Assembly (NCBI GenBank): GCA_003533505.1
Contig: DQGD01000014.1
Coordinates: 1 to 64,000, forward strand
DNA: 64,000 nt
Reading direction: 5' to 3'
Origin: Clostridiales bacterium
Lineage (GTDB): Bacteria; Bacillota; Clostridia; Christensenellales; Pumilibacteraceae
Position 1 is the first letter of the stretch, and each line of letters opens with the position of its first letter. Made by a program: the position numbers and the translations under genes. Below the pieces are notes generated by a model. That model worked only from the letters and a program-made list of their open reading frames with translations, was not told the DNA's origin and ran no database searches. Positions 17,199 to 27,161 of this stretch are shown in pieces.

Positions 17199-19021
17199 TG
17201 GCAAGAAATCGCTATTACGAGGACGAAAAAACCGTCTACAAGTTCAGCGGCAAATCCGTCAAAAAGGCGCTCAAATTCTGCGTGCCTTACCGCAAAATAA
17301 TAATCACAATGACCGTGATGATGCTTGTGATGAGCTTCGTGTCGCTGCTGCCGACAATGATAAACTCGTACATTGTCGACTACGTTATCGGCAAAAAAGG
17401 CGCGTTCGGCTTGGATTGGCTGACGCTGGCGGCGGTGCTCGTGGGTGCCTACGCCCTCGCGGTAATCGGCAACGCCGTGTTCTCCTACTTCCGCACGCTG
17501 TACATGACCAAAGCCGGGCACGCGATTGTCAGGGACATGCGCTATTCGGCGTTCACGCGGCTGCAAAAACTCGCGTTCGACTATTACGACTCGCGCCCGA
17601 GCGGCAAGATTCTTGTCAGGGTGACCAGCTATCTCGACGAGCTCGCAGGCGTGTTCTCCAACTCCGTCATGATGCTCGTCGTCGACTTCGCGAAGATAAT
17701 CATTATCGCTGCGTGGCTGTTCATTATCGACTACCGCCTCGCGATGATAGTACTCGTCGTCACCGTGCCAATGGCAGTATGTATTCTGCTCATCAGAAAA
17801 ACCCTGTCGCGCCGCCGCAGGGCTTACCGCAACAAGCGCAGCAACCGCACGGCTTATATCGCCGAGAACATTCAAGGCAATACCGTAACCAAGCTGTTTA
17901 ACCGCGTCGACAAGAACGTCGGCATCGAAAAGGGCCTCAACGCCGAGGTGCTGGGGCGGTGGAACAGCATTACCCACGTCAACGAGTTGCATTTTCCGAT
18001 TATGGAGGGCTTTTCGTATATCGGGCTGGGGCTTGTGTATGCCGTCGTAATCTATATGGTCACGTCCGGGCTGGGACTCGGCACGCTCACCATGGGCAAG
18101 CTGATAAGTTTCATTTCGTACATGGGCATGCTCAGCTTTCCGCTCAACGACATGGCGAATATTTTGCAGCAGATAACCATGGCGACGTCCAACCTCGAAA
18201 GTGTGTTCGAGGTAATCGAGACGGAGCCCACGGTTTGCGACAAAGAGGGCGCCGAGGAGCTTCCGCCCATCGAGGGCGACGTCAGCTTCCGCGACGTGAC
18301 GTTCGGCTACGAGCCGTCGCACCCCGTTCTCGACCACGTTTCTTTCGACGTGCCCAAGGGTAAGACCGTAGCGCTCGTGGGACCCACGGGAGCCGGAAAA
18401 ACTACCGTCGTGTCGCTCATCAGCCGCTTTTACGACGTTGGAGCCGGCACGATTACTATCGACGGACACGACATTTCGCGCGTCACGTTGTACTCGCTCC
18501 GCAGACAGGTGGGAGTGATGATGCAGGACAGCTTTATCTTCTCGGGCACGATTATAGACAACATCCGCTACGCGCGCCCCGAAGCCACCGACGAGCAGTG
18601 TATAGCCGCGGCTAAGCTGGTTTCCGCCGACGAGTTCATAAGGAAGCTTCCCGACGGCTACTACACCAAAACGAGCGAGCAGGGCGGCGGCTTGTCCACG
18701 GGCGAGCGGCAACTGATTTCGTTCGCGCGAGTGGTGCTCACCGACCCCAAAATCCTGATTCTGGACGAGGCGACCAGCTCTATCGACACTCACACCGAGG
18801 AGAGCATAAGAAAAGCGCTAGACGTGATTCTCGCCGGCAGAACGAGCTTCGTCATCGCGCACAGACTGTCCACCATCCGCAAAGCCGACTGCATTTTCTA
18901 CATCGCAGACAAGGGCATCGCGGAAGCCGGCACCCACGCCGAGCTGATGGAAAAGAAGGGCAAGTACTACGCGCTCGTCCACTCCAACCGCGACATCTCC
19001 GACTCCGCTCGCGACGAATAA
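17198..19021 (+). CDS. ABC exporter half-transporter with canonical ATP site
   Basis: 607 aa, partner of the preceding gene. It has an N-terminal exporter membrane domain with several hydrophobic helices (about 45-345), Walker A GPTGAGKTT from about residue 395, signature LSTGERQLISFAR and Walker B LILDEATSSID with catalytic Glu524. The start at 17198 follows GAGGAGGAG and overlaps the previous stop (TGATG); the longer open frame lies inside that gene and is rejected. Equal lengths and tight coupling support an obligate heterodimer. Export substrate not predictable from sequence. Confidence 0.93.
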   Translation: MARNRYYEDEKTVYKFSGKSVKKALKFCVPYRKIIITMTVMMLVMSFVSLLPTMINSYIVDYVIGKKGAFGLDWLTLAAVLVGAYALAVIGNAVFSYFRTLYMTKAGHAIVRDMRYSAFTRLQKLAFDYYDSRPSGKILVRVTSYLDELAGVFSNSVMMLVVDFAKIIIIAAWLFIIDYRLAMIVLVVTVPMAVCILLIRKTLSRRRRAYRNKRSNRTAYIAENIQGNTVTKLFNRVDKNVGIEKGLNAEVLGRWNSITHVNELHFPIMEGFSYIGLGLVYAVVIYMVTSGLGLGTLTMGKLISFISYMGMLSFPLNDMANILQQITMATSNLESVFEVIETEPTVCDKEGAEELPPIEGDVSFRDVTFGYEPSHPVLDHVSFDVPKGKTVALVGPTGAGKTTVVSLISRFYDVGAGTITIDGHDISRVTLYSLRRQVGVMMQDSFIFSGTIIDNIRYARPEATDEQCIAAAKLVSADEFIRKLPDGYYTKTSEQGGGLSTGERQLISFARVVLTDPKILILDEATSSIDTHTEESIRKALDVILAGRTSFVIAHRLSTIRKADCIFYIADKGIAEAGTHAELMEKKGKYYALVHSNRDISDSARDE

Positions 19022-19096
19022 TTAAAGGGCATTGGCAAAAAAAACCGTGCGTTGTATTTTAAATCAAACGAGCGGTTTCCGTATTACCTCGTCATT

Positions 19097-19115
19097 ACGG
19101 AGAGTGCGCGTTATA
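19097..19115 (-). repeat. fragment of repeat module B
   Basis: A 19-base match, reversed, to the TATAACGCGCACTCTCCGT end of module B. The gap 19022-19482 otherwise holds a terminator-like hairpin and a promoter but no gene that I can support. Confidence 0.55.
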
Positions 19116-19357
19116 GTTTAAGGTTGAAGAGCGGATATGGGGGGGCGATTTAGGCGCGGCGTAACGAAGTTGCGCTCATAGGATTGGTTGTTGCTTTCGC
19201 AAGGATTACCGCATATTTTGCAGGGAATTGCGAACAAAAAGCATTTTGATATTCTTTAATTAGTCTATCATATTTTTATCACACAACTCGAGTACTATAT
19301 TGGCAAGATATGAGTTTATCTTGTATCTCACATTTCTTCCTTTATTTTAAATAGGAG

Positions 19358-19390
19358 AGCCGCCCTTCTTCGGAGGGGCGGTTCTTCTAC
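19358..19390 (+). terminator. intrinsic terminator before the AraC gene
   Basis: AGCCGCCC (19358-19365) and GGGCGGTT (19376-19383) form a stem with a TTCTTCGGAG-like loop, followed by TTCTTCT. It is 340 bp past the exporter genes, so it may end read-through transcription or an unrecognised short transcript. Confidence 0.6.
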
Positions 19391-19482
19391 GTCTGCGTTA
19401 GTTGCGGCGAAAACGCGCGTGCGGTTTCGGGTAACGCTAAAACCGAATTTTATAAAAAACGGCGGTGAACACGTAAAACGGA

Positions 19483-19512
19483 TTGACTAAACGGCGGAAA
19501 TTCTATTATAAT
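19483..19512 (+). promoter_or_regulatory. promoter of araC-type regulator, possibly leaderless
   Basis: TTGACT (19483-19488) and TATAAT (19507-19512) with an 18-bp spacer. The expected start point, about 7 nt downstream, is the A of the ATG at 19519. No Shine-Dalgarno sequence fits between. Confidence 0.65.
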
Positions 19513-19518
19513 AGGGTT

Positions 19519-20310
19519 ATGGCAATGTCGAATCTGAAATTTATGATACGCCACGTTCACCCGAAGGGCAGCGTCGAGCCGAGCCATGCGCACGGCGGCA
19601 GCGAGCTGGTGTACTACGTTCGCGGCGATGGAAAATCGGTAATCGGTGACAGGGAGTACGACTATCGGGCAGGGAGCTACGCGTACATTCCGCCGGGAGT
19701 GCCGCACCTCGAGCGTCACGAAACGCAGACGGAGGTATTGTTTTTCGTGTTCGAGCGCGAGGACGATTTCATACAGCTTAAAAGCGGCGTGTTCCGCGAC
19801 GACGGCGAGCTTTTGCCGCTGATGGAGGAGCTTTCGCGCGAAATAGCGCAGAAGCGAATGTACTACGAATATGCGATAAAGGTGGCAATCGAGCGGATAA
19901 TTCTCGCGGTTTCGCGCAAGCAGCACCCCGAAACGGAAGAAAGCGTGCTCAGAGAGAGCATGAAGTTCGCCGCCGATTATATCCGTCAGAACGCGCACAT
20001 GTGCGTGGACGTGAGAATGCTTGCCGGCATGGTGGGGTACAGCTACGATTATTTCCGGCATCGTTTCGCCGAGTTTTTCGGCATGGGCGCAAAGGATTAC
20101 ATACTGAAAGAGCGGCTGAACAAGGTGAAAGATTACCTCGCGAACACCGACCTGCCGGTAGGCGAGATAGCGACGCGCTGTTCGTTTTCGGGCGCGGCGC
20201 ACCTGTCGTCGGCTTTCGGAGCCAAAGAGGGAATGACGCCGCAGGAATACCGCAGGAAAAAGCGCGGCGAGGGCGACAAGAACGCGGTGGTGGATTACAG
20301 GAAAAGCTAG
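19519..20310 (+). CDS. AraC-family transcriptional regulator
   Basis: 263 aa. An N-terminal cupin sensor domain (about 1-110; HVHPKGSVEPSHAHGGSEL and YAYIPPGVPHLERH) is followed by two helix-turn-helix motifs (about 165-258; MLAGMVGYSYDYFRHRFAEF and the ending GMTPQEYRRK). This arrangement is typical of regulators of sugar-use genes. The start is 19519 or 19525; both lack a ribosome binding site, and the promoter -10 box ends 6 nt upstream, which suggests leaderless translation. It probably controls the importer and lipoprotein genes downstream; the effector is unknown. Confidence 0.88.
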   Translation: MAMSNLKFMIRHVHPKGSVEPSHAHGGSELVYYVRGDGKSVIGDREYDYRAGSYAYIPPGVPHLERHETQTEVLFFVFEREDDFIQLKSGVFRDDGELLPLMEELSREIAQKRMYYEYAIKVAIERIILAVSRKQHPETEESVLRESMKFAADYIRQNAHMCVDVRMLAGMVGYSYDYFRHRFAEFFGMGAKDYILKERLNKVKDYLANTDLPVGEIATRCSFSGAAHLSSAFGAKEGMTPQEYRRKKRGEGDKNAVVDYRKS

Positions 20311-20337
20311 AGCGTCGGCGCCGCAACCCGAATTTTC

Positions 20338-20368
20338 AAAAATCGGCTTTATCACAGTCGATTTTTTT
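20338..20368 (+). terminator. terminator after the AraC gene
   Basis: AAAAATCG (20338-20345) pairs with CGATTTTT (20359-20366), continuing as a T run. Confidence 0.65.
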
Positions 20369-20398
20369 CGTTTAACGGGTTGACTTTCCGTATAGGTA

Positions 20399-20427
20399 TT
20401 TACAATTTTTCGGCGGTGTGATACACT
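20399..20427 (+). promoter_or_regulatory. promoter of the nucleoside hydrolase/importer genes
   Basis: TTTACA (20399-20404) and TACACT (20422-20427), 17-bp spacer. The weak -35 box is what one expects of an activator-dependent promoter, here perhaps the adjacent AraC protein (inference). Confidence 0.55.
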
Positions 20428-20504
20428 TAGCGCATACTAAAAATGGAAATATCCGAATCGGGAAAACGAGAGGATAGGTTCCGTGTATGACCGGGAGAGA
20501 TATT

Positions 20505-21437
20505 ATGCGACTATTTATTGACACGGACATAGGCGACGACATCGACGACGCGCTGGCAATAGCGATGGCGGTGGGAGCCGGGGCAGACATTGTGGGTGTG
20601 ACCACGGTTTACCGCGACGCGCGAGTGCGAGCGACGATTGCCAAAAAGCTGCTTGCGCTGTCGGGAAGGAGCGACGTGCACGTTGTAGCCGGCGCGTCCG
20701 AGCCCGTCAAGGCGCCCTATTACATAGGCAAGCTCAATTACGGGGCGGAAGAAGAGCCCGTGTCCGAGGGCGGCGGCGAGGAAGCGGCGAGGTTTATGGC
20801 GGACAGCGCGGAGCGATTCGGCGGCGAGCTGACGATACTTGCGATAGGCGCGCAAACCAACCTTGCCAACGCGATAACGCGCTACCCCGAAAAGATGGAA
20901 AAGGCAGGTAAAATCGTGGTTATGGGCGGCTGTTTCACCGTCCAGCACAACGAGTGGAACATAGTCTGCGACCCGGGCGCGGCGAGAATCGTGATGGAGA
21001 GCGGACTGAATATTCTGTATGTGCCGTGGGACGTCACCAAAGCGGCTTGCGTGGGCAAGGACAATTACGAGCGCATACTCGGCTATTCGGGCGGCGGTCA
21101 GGCAGGTTTTATCGCCGAGCTCGTCCGTCAGTGGCAGACGCGCAACGACTATGTGCCGCTGCTGCACGACCCACTCGCGCTGTACTGCTGTATGTACCCC
21201 GAGCGTATTACGACGCGCAGGCTGAAGGCGACGGTGCTGGACGAGGGCGAAGCGTGCGGACTCACGCTTAACCTCGACGACTACGACGGTTTCGGCGACA
21301 AAACGCGCGTGCGCGAAATCGAGGTGCTGAGTAACGTGGACGTCGGCGACGTGGCTCGCGAGTTTATGCGGCTGGTGTACGGAGCGGCGGAGCTCGGAAA
21401 AGACGAAAGCAAAGCCTATGCGGCTAAGGTAATATAG
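20505..21437 (+). CDS. nucleoside hydrolase (IUNH family)
   Basis: 310 aa. It is predicted to cleave an N-ribosyl or similar glycosidic bond, using Ca held by the N-terminal Asp cluster DTDIGDDIDDALA (about residues 5-17). VVMGGCF near residue 145 and the late HDPLALYCC support the family. The start at 20505 has GGGAGAG 8 nt upstream; an ATG six codons earlier lacks one. The binding lipoprotein gene starts 14 bp later, so this enzyme is co-transcribed with a sugar importer. Substrate could be a nucleoside or another N-glycoside; the sequence does not say. Confidence 0.88.
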   Translation: MRLFIDTDIGDDIDDALAIAMAVGAGADIVGVTTVYRDARVRATIAKKLLALSGRSDVHVVAGASEPVKAPYYIGKLNYGAEEEPVSEGGGEEAARFMADSAERFGGELTILAIGAQTNLANAITRYPEKMEKAGKIVVMGGCFTVQHNEWNIVCDPGAARIVMESGLNILYVPWDVTKAACVGKDNYERILGYSGGGQAGFIAELVRQWQTRNDYVPLLHDPLALYCCMYPERITTRRLKATVLDEGEACGLTLNLDDYDGFGDKTRVREIEVLSNVDVGDVAREFMRLVYGAAELGKDESKAYAAKVI

Positions 21438-21451
21438 ATAAGGAGAAAGCC

Positions 21452-23281
21452 ATGAGAAAGAAATTTTTATGCGTATTGTTGTCGCTGGTACTCGGCGCGT
21501 CGCTGTTGTGCGCTTGCGGCGGAAACACGGGCTCGGGAACGGGCACGGTCAAGTTCTGGGTTTACGGCGACGAATCGGAGCTGGAAATCTACACGCTGAT
21601 GACCGAGGAATTTAACAAGACCTACGGCAAGGAAAACGACATTACCGTGGATATTTCCACCAAGCCTCCGGGAAACTACGAGTCGCTGATTCAGACGGTT
21701 TCGACCTCGAAGAGCGGTCCCGACGTGTTTCTCGTCATCGAGGACAACTTCAAGAAGTGGATTAACATGGGCTTTCTCGCCGACATGACGAGCTATCTCG
21801 ACGCGGTGACGGACATCGACATCAGCGACGTTTACGCTACCACCGTGGACAGACTGCGCTACAATATCGACAAAAACACCTCCAACGCCGACGACCCCCT
21901 CTACGGCTTGCCGCTTGACACCAAGCCCAGCGCGATTTACTACAACGAAACGATGTTCGAGAAAGCCGGTATTATCGTAATCAGCGTGGACGAGGAGAAC
22001 ATGGACGCCTGGAACAAGGGCGAAATCGCCGACAATCGCGGCAAGAAAAAATCCGACTTCCCCAAGCTTAGCAACGTAACCGTGCCGAAAAAGGGTTATT
22101 ACAGGAGCCGAAATCCGTATACTACCGACACGGGATTCATAATGCCGGCGAGCGACGAGGTGCTGGTTTTCAACAACCGTATCGCGATGAATTGGGACGA
22201 AGTGGAGGATTTGGCGATGATTTTCACGCCTGCCGAACAGTATAATCCCGAAGCAGGCACGAAATTCGGCACCGATTACGGCTACTTCACCGAATGGTGG
22301 TTCAACTACGGCTGGTCCGTGGGCGGCGACTGTCTGACCGACCTCAGCGGCGAGGGCGATTGGAATTTCTCGCTGCTCGACGCAAGCCCCAACTATTATG
22401 TGACGCAAGACGGCTTCAAGGGCGAGTACAGCGGCAAGACTTACGTTAAGGGCGAAACGCTGTCGCACCTTGATAAGTACGACGTGCCGGCAGGTCAGCT
22501 GATGAAAGCCGACGACGAGGGCGGCTACACCTACAACGGAAATAAAATCGGTATTCGCGCGGCGGTGACCGCGGCAGCCGAGAGCGGCGCGCTCATCGCG
22601 CTCCCGTCCACGAGAGAAGCGTTTACGCGCTACTTAAAGCTGGGCGCGGAAACGGACGCGGACATCGAGGGCGAGGGCGGACTCGGGATTTCGCCCAATC
22701 CGCTCACGTTCAGCACGCGCACGAGAATGAACTATTTTTATTCGGGCAAGATGGCGATGCTCGTCGACTACTCGTCGTACATGGCTACGGTGTCCGAGCA
22801 AGCCGAGAAGCGCGGCTTCAAGTGGGACGTGGCTCCGCTCGTCGTCTACAAGCAGTACGTCGACCCGCTCGACCCCGACTGCGACGAAACGGTAGTCGTG
22901 GGCAAGAAGGCAGGTCAGTCCAACTCCAAGGCTATGGTCAGCCGCGTGAACGCGCAGAACAAAGAAGCCGCGGCTAAATTCATGAAATGGATGGCGAGCA
23001 AAAGCGGACAGGCAATCCGCGCCGAGCACGGACACTTCCCCAACCAGAGCTCGTTGATTGCTTCCGTCAAATTCCCCGGTTACGCGCCGGCAAACGTCAA
23101 GGCGTTCTCCGAGGCGCTTAACTGGCAGGGCGCGGGCGACTGGTGGTACATGCCCGACTACGAGTGGATTAACGTGTGGGCGGTGCCGCTCAACTCCGAG
23201 GTGCGCAACGGCAAAATTACCTATGACGCATGGAAAGCGGACGCGGTGAAGGCGACCAACAAAAGACTGAAGCTTTACTGA
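21452..23281 (+). CDS. extracellular sugar-binding lipoprotein of an ABC importer
   Basis: 609 aa. The lipoprotein signal ends in LLCAC, with Cys22 as the lipid-modified residue. The mature protein begins VKFWVYGDESELEIYTLMTEEF, the usual opening of family 1 solute-binding proteins for oligosaccharides, and reads KAMVSRVNAQNKEAAAKFMKWM near residue 500. It is longer than the common 420-450 aa, as in large clostridial binding proteins. Two permeases follow; no ATPase gene is present, which is usual where one MsmX-type ATPase serves several importers. A start with AAGGAGAAAG is clear. Confidence 0.9.
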   Translation: MRKKFLCVLLSLVLGASLLCACGGNTGSGTGTVKFWVYGDESELEIYTLMTEEFNKTYGKENDITVDISTKPPGNYESLIQTVSTSKSGPDVFLVIEDNFKKWINMGFLADMTSYLDAVTDIDISDVYATTVDRLRYNIDKNTSNADDPLYGLPLDTKPSAIYYNETMFEKAGIIVISVDEENMDAWNKGEIADNRGKKKSDFPKLSNVTVPKKGYYRSRNPYTTDTGFIMPASDEVLVFNNRIAMNWDEVEDLAMIFTPAEQYNPEAGTKFGTDYGYFTEWWFNYGWSVGGDCLTDLSGEGDWNFSLLDASPNYYVTQDGFKGEYSGKTYVKGETLSHLDKYDVPAGQLMKADDEGGYTYNGNKIGIRAAVTAAAESGALIALPSTREAFTRYLKLGAETDADIEGEGGLGISPNPLTFSTRTRMNYFYSGKMAMLVDYSSYMATVSEQAEKRGFKWDVAPLVVYKQYVDPLDPDCDETVVVGKKAGQSNSKAMVSRVNAQNKEAAAKFMKWMASKSGQAIRAEHGHFPNQSSLIASVKFPGYAPANVKAFSEALNWQGAGDWWYMPDYEWINVWAVPLNSEVRNGKITYDAWKADAVKATNKRLKLY

Positions 23282-23331
23282 GATTGTTGACGGGGATATC
23301 CCAGGATCCGACTTAGAGAGAAGGAGGAGTA

Positions 23332-24294
23332 ATGACAACGGAAATTACGGACGCGTTTGAGCGCACCGTGCTGGCAAAGACGGGCGTTTCCACCGCGGCA
23401 AGAAAAAGACGATTGAGAAAGGAGAACCGCGAGGGACTGCTGATGGCGGTGTCGCCGTTTGTGGGCTATGTACTGTTCGGATTGTTCCCGATGGTGCTGT
23501 CGCTCGTCGTCAGTTTCACCGAGCTCAAATCCTACGACCTCGGGCGAATGAAATTCGTGGGCTTTGCCAACTACAAGACGGTTTTCACCTCGCAGATGTT
23601 CTACCGCTCGGTGGTGAATACGCTTTACTACTGCCTTAGCGTGCCGATAAACCTCGTTTCGTCGCTGTTTATCGCCAATCTTCTCACCAAACCGCTCAAG
23701 GCCAAACGCCCGGCGCGCGTGATACTGTTTTTGCCGTCGGTGTGCTCGTCTGTGGGCGTCGCGCTGATGTGGACGTGGATTTACGAGGCAAACTACGGCG
23801 TAATCAACACCGCGCTCGCGGCGATGGGCTTGCCGAAAGTGGGCTTTATGACCACCAAGGAATGGTTTATGCCCAGTGTACTGTTCCTGTCGCTGTGGAT
23901 GAACGGCACCAACATAGTGCTGATGCAGGCGGCGCTCGCCAACGTCGACGCGTCGCTGAAAGAAGCCGCGAGAATAGACGGCGCGACCGAGAGAACGGTG
24001 TTCTGGAAGGTCACTTTTCCGCAGATTACGCCCACGCTGTTTTACATACTCACGATGAATCTTATCGCGGCGATGCAGGAAATGGCGATAATGCAGGTAA
24101 TCGCGACCAACGGCGTAGGACCCGATTACCGCGCGGTCACGCTGACGTACTACCTGTACCGAATGGCGTTTACAAACACCGCGACCGAGGGTCTGGGCTT
24201 AGGCTCGGCGCTCAGCTGGATAGTGGCGGTGGCGATAATCATCATCACGCGCGTCAACTTCAAGCTCAGCGAAAAATGGGTCAGTTACGACTGA
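23332..24294 (+). CDS. sugar ABC importer permease (MalF/UgpA type)
   Basis: 320 aa. About six membrane helices begin near residue 40 (LLMAVSPFVGYVLFGLFPMV). The EAA loop that docks the ATPase reads EAARIDGATERTVFWKVTFP near residue 215. GGAGGAG precedes the ATG. It lies between the binding protein and the second permease. Confidence 0.93.
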   Translation: MTTEITDAFERTVLAKTGVSTAARKRRLRKENREGLLMAVSPFVGYVLFGLFPMVLSLVVSFTELKSYDLGRMKFVGFANYKTVFTSQMFYRSVVNTLYYCLSVPINLVSSLFIANLLTKPLKAKRPARVILFLPSVCSSVGVALMWTWIYEANYGVINTALAAMGLPKVGFMTTKEWFMPSVLFLSLWMNGTNIVLMQAALANVDASLKEAARIDGATERTVFWKVTFPQITPTLFYILTMNLIAAMQEMAIMQVIATNGVGPDYRAVTLTYYLYRMAFTNTATEGLGLGSALSWIVAVAIIIITRVNFKLSEKWVSYD

Positions 24295-24310
24295 GGGAGG
24301 CGCGAAAATC

Positions 24311-25204
24311 ATGATAAAACACGATAATTTCGGCGCGAAAGCCCTCGACTTTACCCCGAACAAACACAAGAGAAAACCGTTCATCGGCTCGCACGTTCTG
24401 CTGTTTATCATACTGCTGTTCGTGCTCGTGCCGTTCTATATCCTCACTATTACCTCGCTCGAGAGCGAGATAGAAGCCAACAACGCGGCGTTCAGCTGGT
24501 GGCCGAAAATGGGCTTGACTCTGGACGCGTACAAGTCGGTGCTGTTCAAGAAAATGGGCGGCACGAGCGTAGTCAAGGGGCTATGGAACACAATATGGAT
24601 TTACGTCCCCGGGCTCGTGGTAGGACTGCTGATGTCGGCGATGAGCGCGTTCTCGTTCGCAAAACTGAGGTTTCGCGGCAAGAACTTCATGTTCTCGGTG
24701 CTGCTGGCGACGATGATGATTCCCAACTGCATGTCGACGATAGCTTCGTTCCTCGTATTCGACAATATCGGCTGGGTCAACACTCCGTTTCCGCTTATGA
24801 TTCCCAGAATGTTCGGCGCAATCGGCGTGGTGTTCTTTCTCAGGCAATACTTCATGGGCATACCCGACGACCTTGTGGGAGCGGCGAGAATAGACGGGCT
24901 GGGGAGCTTCGGCATATTCTTCAAAATCATGCTGGGAGTCGCCGCGCCTGCGCTGATTGCGCAGTTTATACTCACGTTTATCGGCGCGTACAACGACTAT
25001 ATGGGTCCGCTCATCTATTTGCAGGACGCGAGCATGTACACGTTGCAAATCGCGCTGGCGTACTTTGCCGACGTGTACACGCAGAATTGGCCGCTCAGAA
25101 TGGCAGGCTGCGTGGTGGCTATGCTGCCGCTGATAATCCTGTACTTCATTTCTCAGCGGTATATCCTGAAAGGTATCGCGATTTCGTCCGGACTCAAGGG
25201 CTGA
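24311..25204 (+). CDS. sugar ABC importer permease (MalG/UgpE type)
   Basis: 297 aa. The first helix is near residue 25 (HVLLFIILLFVLVPFYILTI). The docking loop reads GAARIDGLGSFGIFFKIMLG near residue 193. It ends YFISQRYILKGIAISSGLKG, the usual ending of this subunit. It pairs with the permease 16 bp upstream; GGGAGG precedes the start. Confidence 0.93.
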   Translation: MIKHDNFGAKALDFTPNKHKRKPFIGSHVLLFIILLFVLVPFYILTITSLESEIEANNAAFSWWPKMGLTLDAYKSVLFKKMGGTSVVKGLWNTIWIYVPGLVVGLLMSAMSAFSFAKLRFRGKNFMFSVLLATMMIPNCMSTIASFLVFDNIGWVNTPFPLMIPRMFGAIGVVFFLRQYFMGIPDDLVGAARIDGLGSFGIFFKIMLGVAAPALIAQFILTFIGAYNDYMGPLIYLQDASMYTLQIALAYFADVYTQNWPLRMAGCVVAMLPLIILYFISQRYILKGIAISSGLKG

Positions 25205-25255
25205 AAATCGCAAATCGAAAAAAACAATTTCCTAAAAACCGAAAGGAGGAAAATA

Positions 25256-27148
25256 ATGAAAAAGAGAAAAATTCTGACGGCGCTTATGTCGCTGACGATT
25301 GCTGCTTCCGCACTCTTCGGCTGCGGCGGCGCAAAGACGAGCGGCTTCGAGCTGGGCGCGTTCAAGAACGACCAAGCCGACGGCAGCTTCGACAGCAAGT
25401 ATTTCTATCGCAACGACTTGCACGTTTTCGGCGGCGACGCGGACATCGAGTGGGTGCCGGCGGATCGCGACTCCGTGTACGGCGGCTGGTTCTACATGTA
25501 CACTTCGGGTAACGACGGCGTGCCCGTACAGCTCGAGCCCGACAACACGCGCAGCGCGGTCACGGTGCTTAGAAGCCGCGACCTCAACGACTGGGAACTC
25601 TGCGGCGCGGTTGCGGACGGTTTTTCGTGCGAAATCGACGAGAACGAGTGGATAATCCAGCATGTGTGGGCTCCCGAGGTCATCTATAACCCCGCCGACG
25701 GCAAGTACTACATGTACTACAACGCGTTCGGACCGTGGGGGACGGATGCGGAGCCGTGGTTTAACGAGGAAACCGACCAGATGTTCGACCGTTTTTACGG
25801 CGCGGTGCTGATGTCCGACACCCCGGTAGGACCGTTCAAGCTCGCTACCAGCGAGCGCTACTACGGCGACGCGACTCAGGCTAACCCGAACGGCGACGTG
25901 ATAACGGGCAGAACGCCGCAAATCAACGTCACCGCACACTTCGGGCTTGACGAGGTATTCTCGGTCATCGACTTTTCTCCGTTCTACGACGACAACGGCG
26001 ATCTATATCTGTACTTCGTCCGCCACGGTTCCACCGGTCACGACCACAACTGCCTGTGGGGAGTGAAGATGAAAGATATGATTACTCCCGACTACGACAC
26101 GCTGACCATGCTCGCGCAGTGCAGCTACGAAACCGTGGAGAAAAAATCGGTTGATACGCCCGTGTGGGACGAGAGCGGCTATGAGTTCAAGGGCTATTTC
26201 GGCTCGAAAGAGGGCGTCGAGCGCGACCCGTCGAAAGGGAACGAATGGGATAACGAAGGCAGCATAAACGAAGGTCCGCAAATGTACAAGACGAACGGCA
26301 GGTATTTTCTGACGTACTCGCCGCGCGGCTTCTCCGACCCGAATTACGACGTCAAGCAGGCAATCGGCGACAGCCCCTTAGGACCTTTTCGCAAGCTTCC
26401 GCAGTACCCGGCTACCGTAATGGGCAAGAACGACACCAACGACTACGCGACCGGCACCGGTCACCACGCGTTCGTTGAGGTGGACGGCGAATTGTTCTGC
26501 GCGTTCTATGTTCACGCCGATCCGTTCAGCGGCAAAACCAGCGATACCGACGGCAGAATTTACGCCTTCGACCGCGTGAAAACCATCGAGGACCCGACCT
26601 ACGGCACGCTGCTTTACGGCAACGGACCGACCAAGAGCGTTCAGCCCAAGCCCTATGTGGCAAGCGGCTATAAAAACGTCGCCGGCAAGGCTACGGTTAG
26701 CGCCACCGACGCGGACAAGGACACCTTAAAGTACGTCAACGACGATATTTTCGTCACGCACGCGTACTTTGAGGACAGAGAGTTCTCGGCAAAGGGCAAG
26801 ACGACGATTACGCTGAAATTCGCCGAGCCGCAGAAGGTGGGCGCGGTGATGGTTTACAACTCGTACAATTACGAATACGCGTTCTCGAAAATAGACTCGA
26901 TTGCGTTCAAGCTCGCCGAAAAGCCGGCGTGGTTTAATCTGGGTAATTATACGGACAGCTGCTATATCGAGAATATACCGTTTAACGCGGACTACTACGA
27001 CGGCGTGAATAAGTTTATGCGACAGGGCGGAGCGGCGATTGCTTCGTTCGACGACATAAAGGTGACGGAGATTTCAATCACGATTTCCGAAAAGATAGAG
27101 GGCGAGGGCGAAATCCGCGTGTCGGACGTCGTCGTGCTCGGAAAGTAG
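25256..27148 (+). CDS. GH43-like glycoside hydrolase lipoprotein
   Basis: 630 aa, with lipobox LFGC (Cys23). The body looks like a GH43-type five-bladed propeller: WAPEVIYNPADGKYYMYYN from residue 138, IDFSPFYDDNGDLYLYF from 238 (the second Asp region), NEGPQMYKTNGRYFLTYS from 338 (the acid Glu region) and TGHHAFVEVDGELF near 402. Residues 470-630 look like a beta-sandwich of the discoidin or carbohydrate-binding sort. It is probably on the cell surface and trims arabinose or xylose side chains; the first catalytic Asp motif is less clear, so activity is inferred. It follows the importer permeases by 51 bp with a strong AGGAGG. Confidence 0.83.
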   Translation: MKKRKILTALMSLTIAASALFGCGGAKTSGFELGAFKNDQADGSFDSKYFYRNDLHVFGGDADIEWVPADRDSVYGGWFYMYTSGNDGVPVQLEPDNTRSAVTVLRSRDLNDWELCGAVADGFSCEIDENEWIIQHVWAPEVIYNPADGKYYMYYNAFGPWGTDAEPWFNEETDQMFDRFYGAVLMSDTPVGPFKLATSERYYGDATQANPNGDVITGRTPQINVTAHFGLDEVFSVIDFSPFYDDNGDLYLYFVRHGSTGHDHNCLWGVKMKDMITPDYDTLTMLAQCSYETVEKKSVDTPVWDESGYEFKGYFGSKEGVERDPSKGNEWDNEGSINEGPQMYKTNGRYFLTYSPRGFSDPNYDVKQAIGDSPLGPFRKLPQYPATVMGKNDTNDYATGTGHHAFVEVDGELFCAFYVHADPFSGKTSDTDGRIYAFDRVKTIEDPTYGTLLYGNGPTKSVQPKPYVASGYKNVAGKATVSATDADKDTLKYVNDDIFVTHAYFEDREFSAKGKTTITLKFAEPQKVGAVMVYNSYNYEYAFSKIDSIAFKLAEKPAWFNLGNYTDSCYIENIPFNADYYDGVNKFMRQGGAAIASFDDIKVTEISITISEKIEGEGEIRVSDVVVLGK

Positions 27149-27161
27149 GGGAGGAAACACG

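Noticed and set aside
17114..18793. 559-codon minus-strand frame opposite the second ABC gene
   Set aside because: Composition (His, Arg, Val rich) is that of antisense translation; no family likeness.
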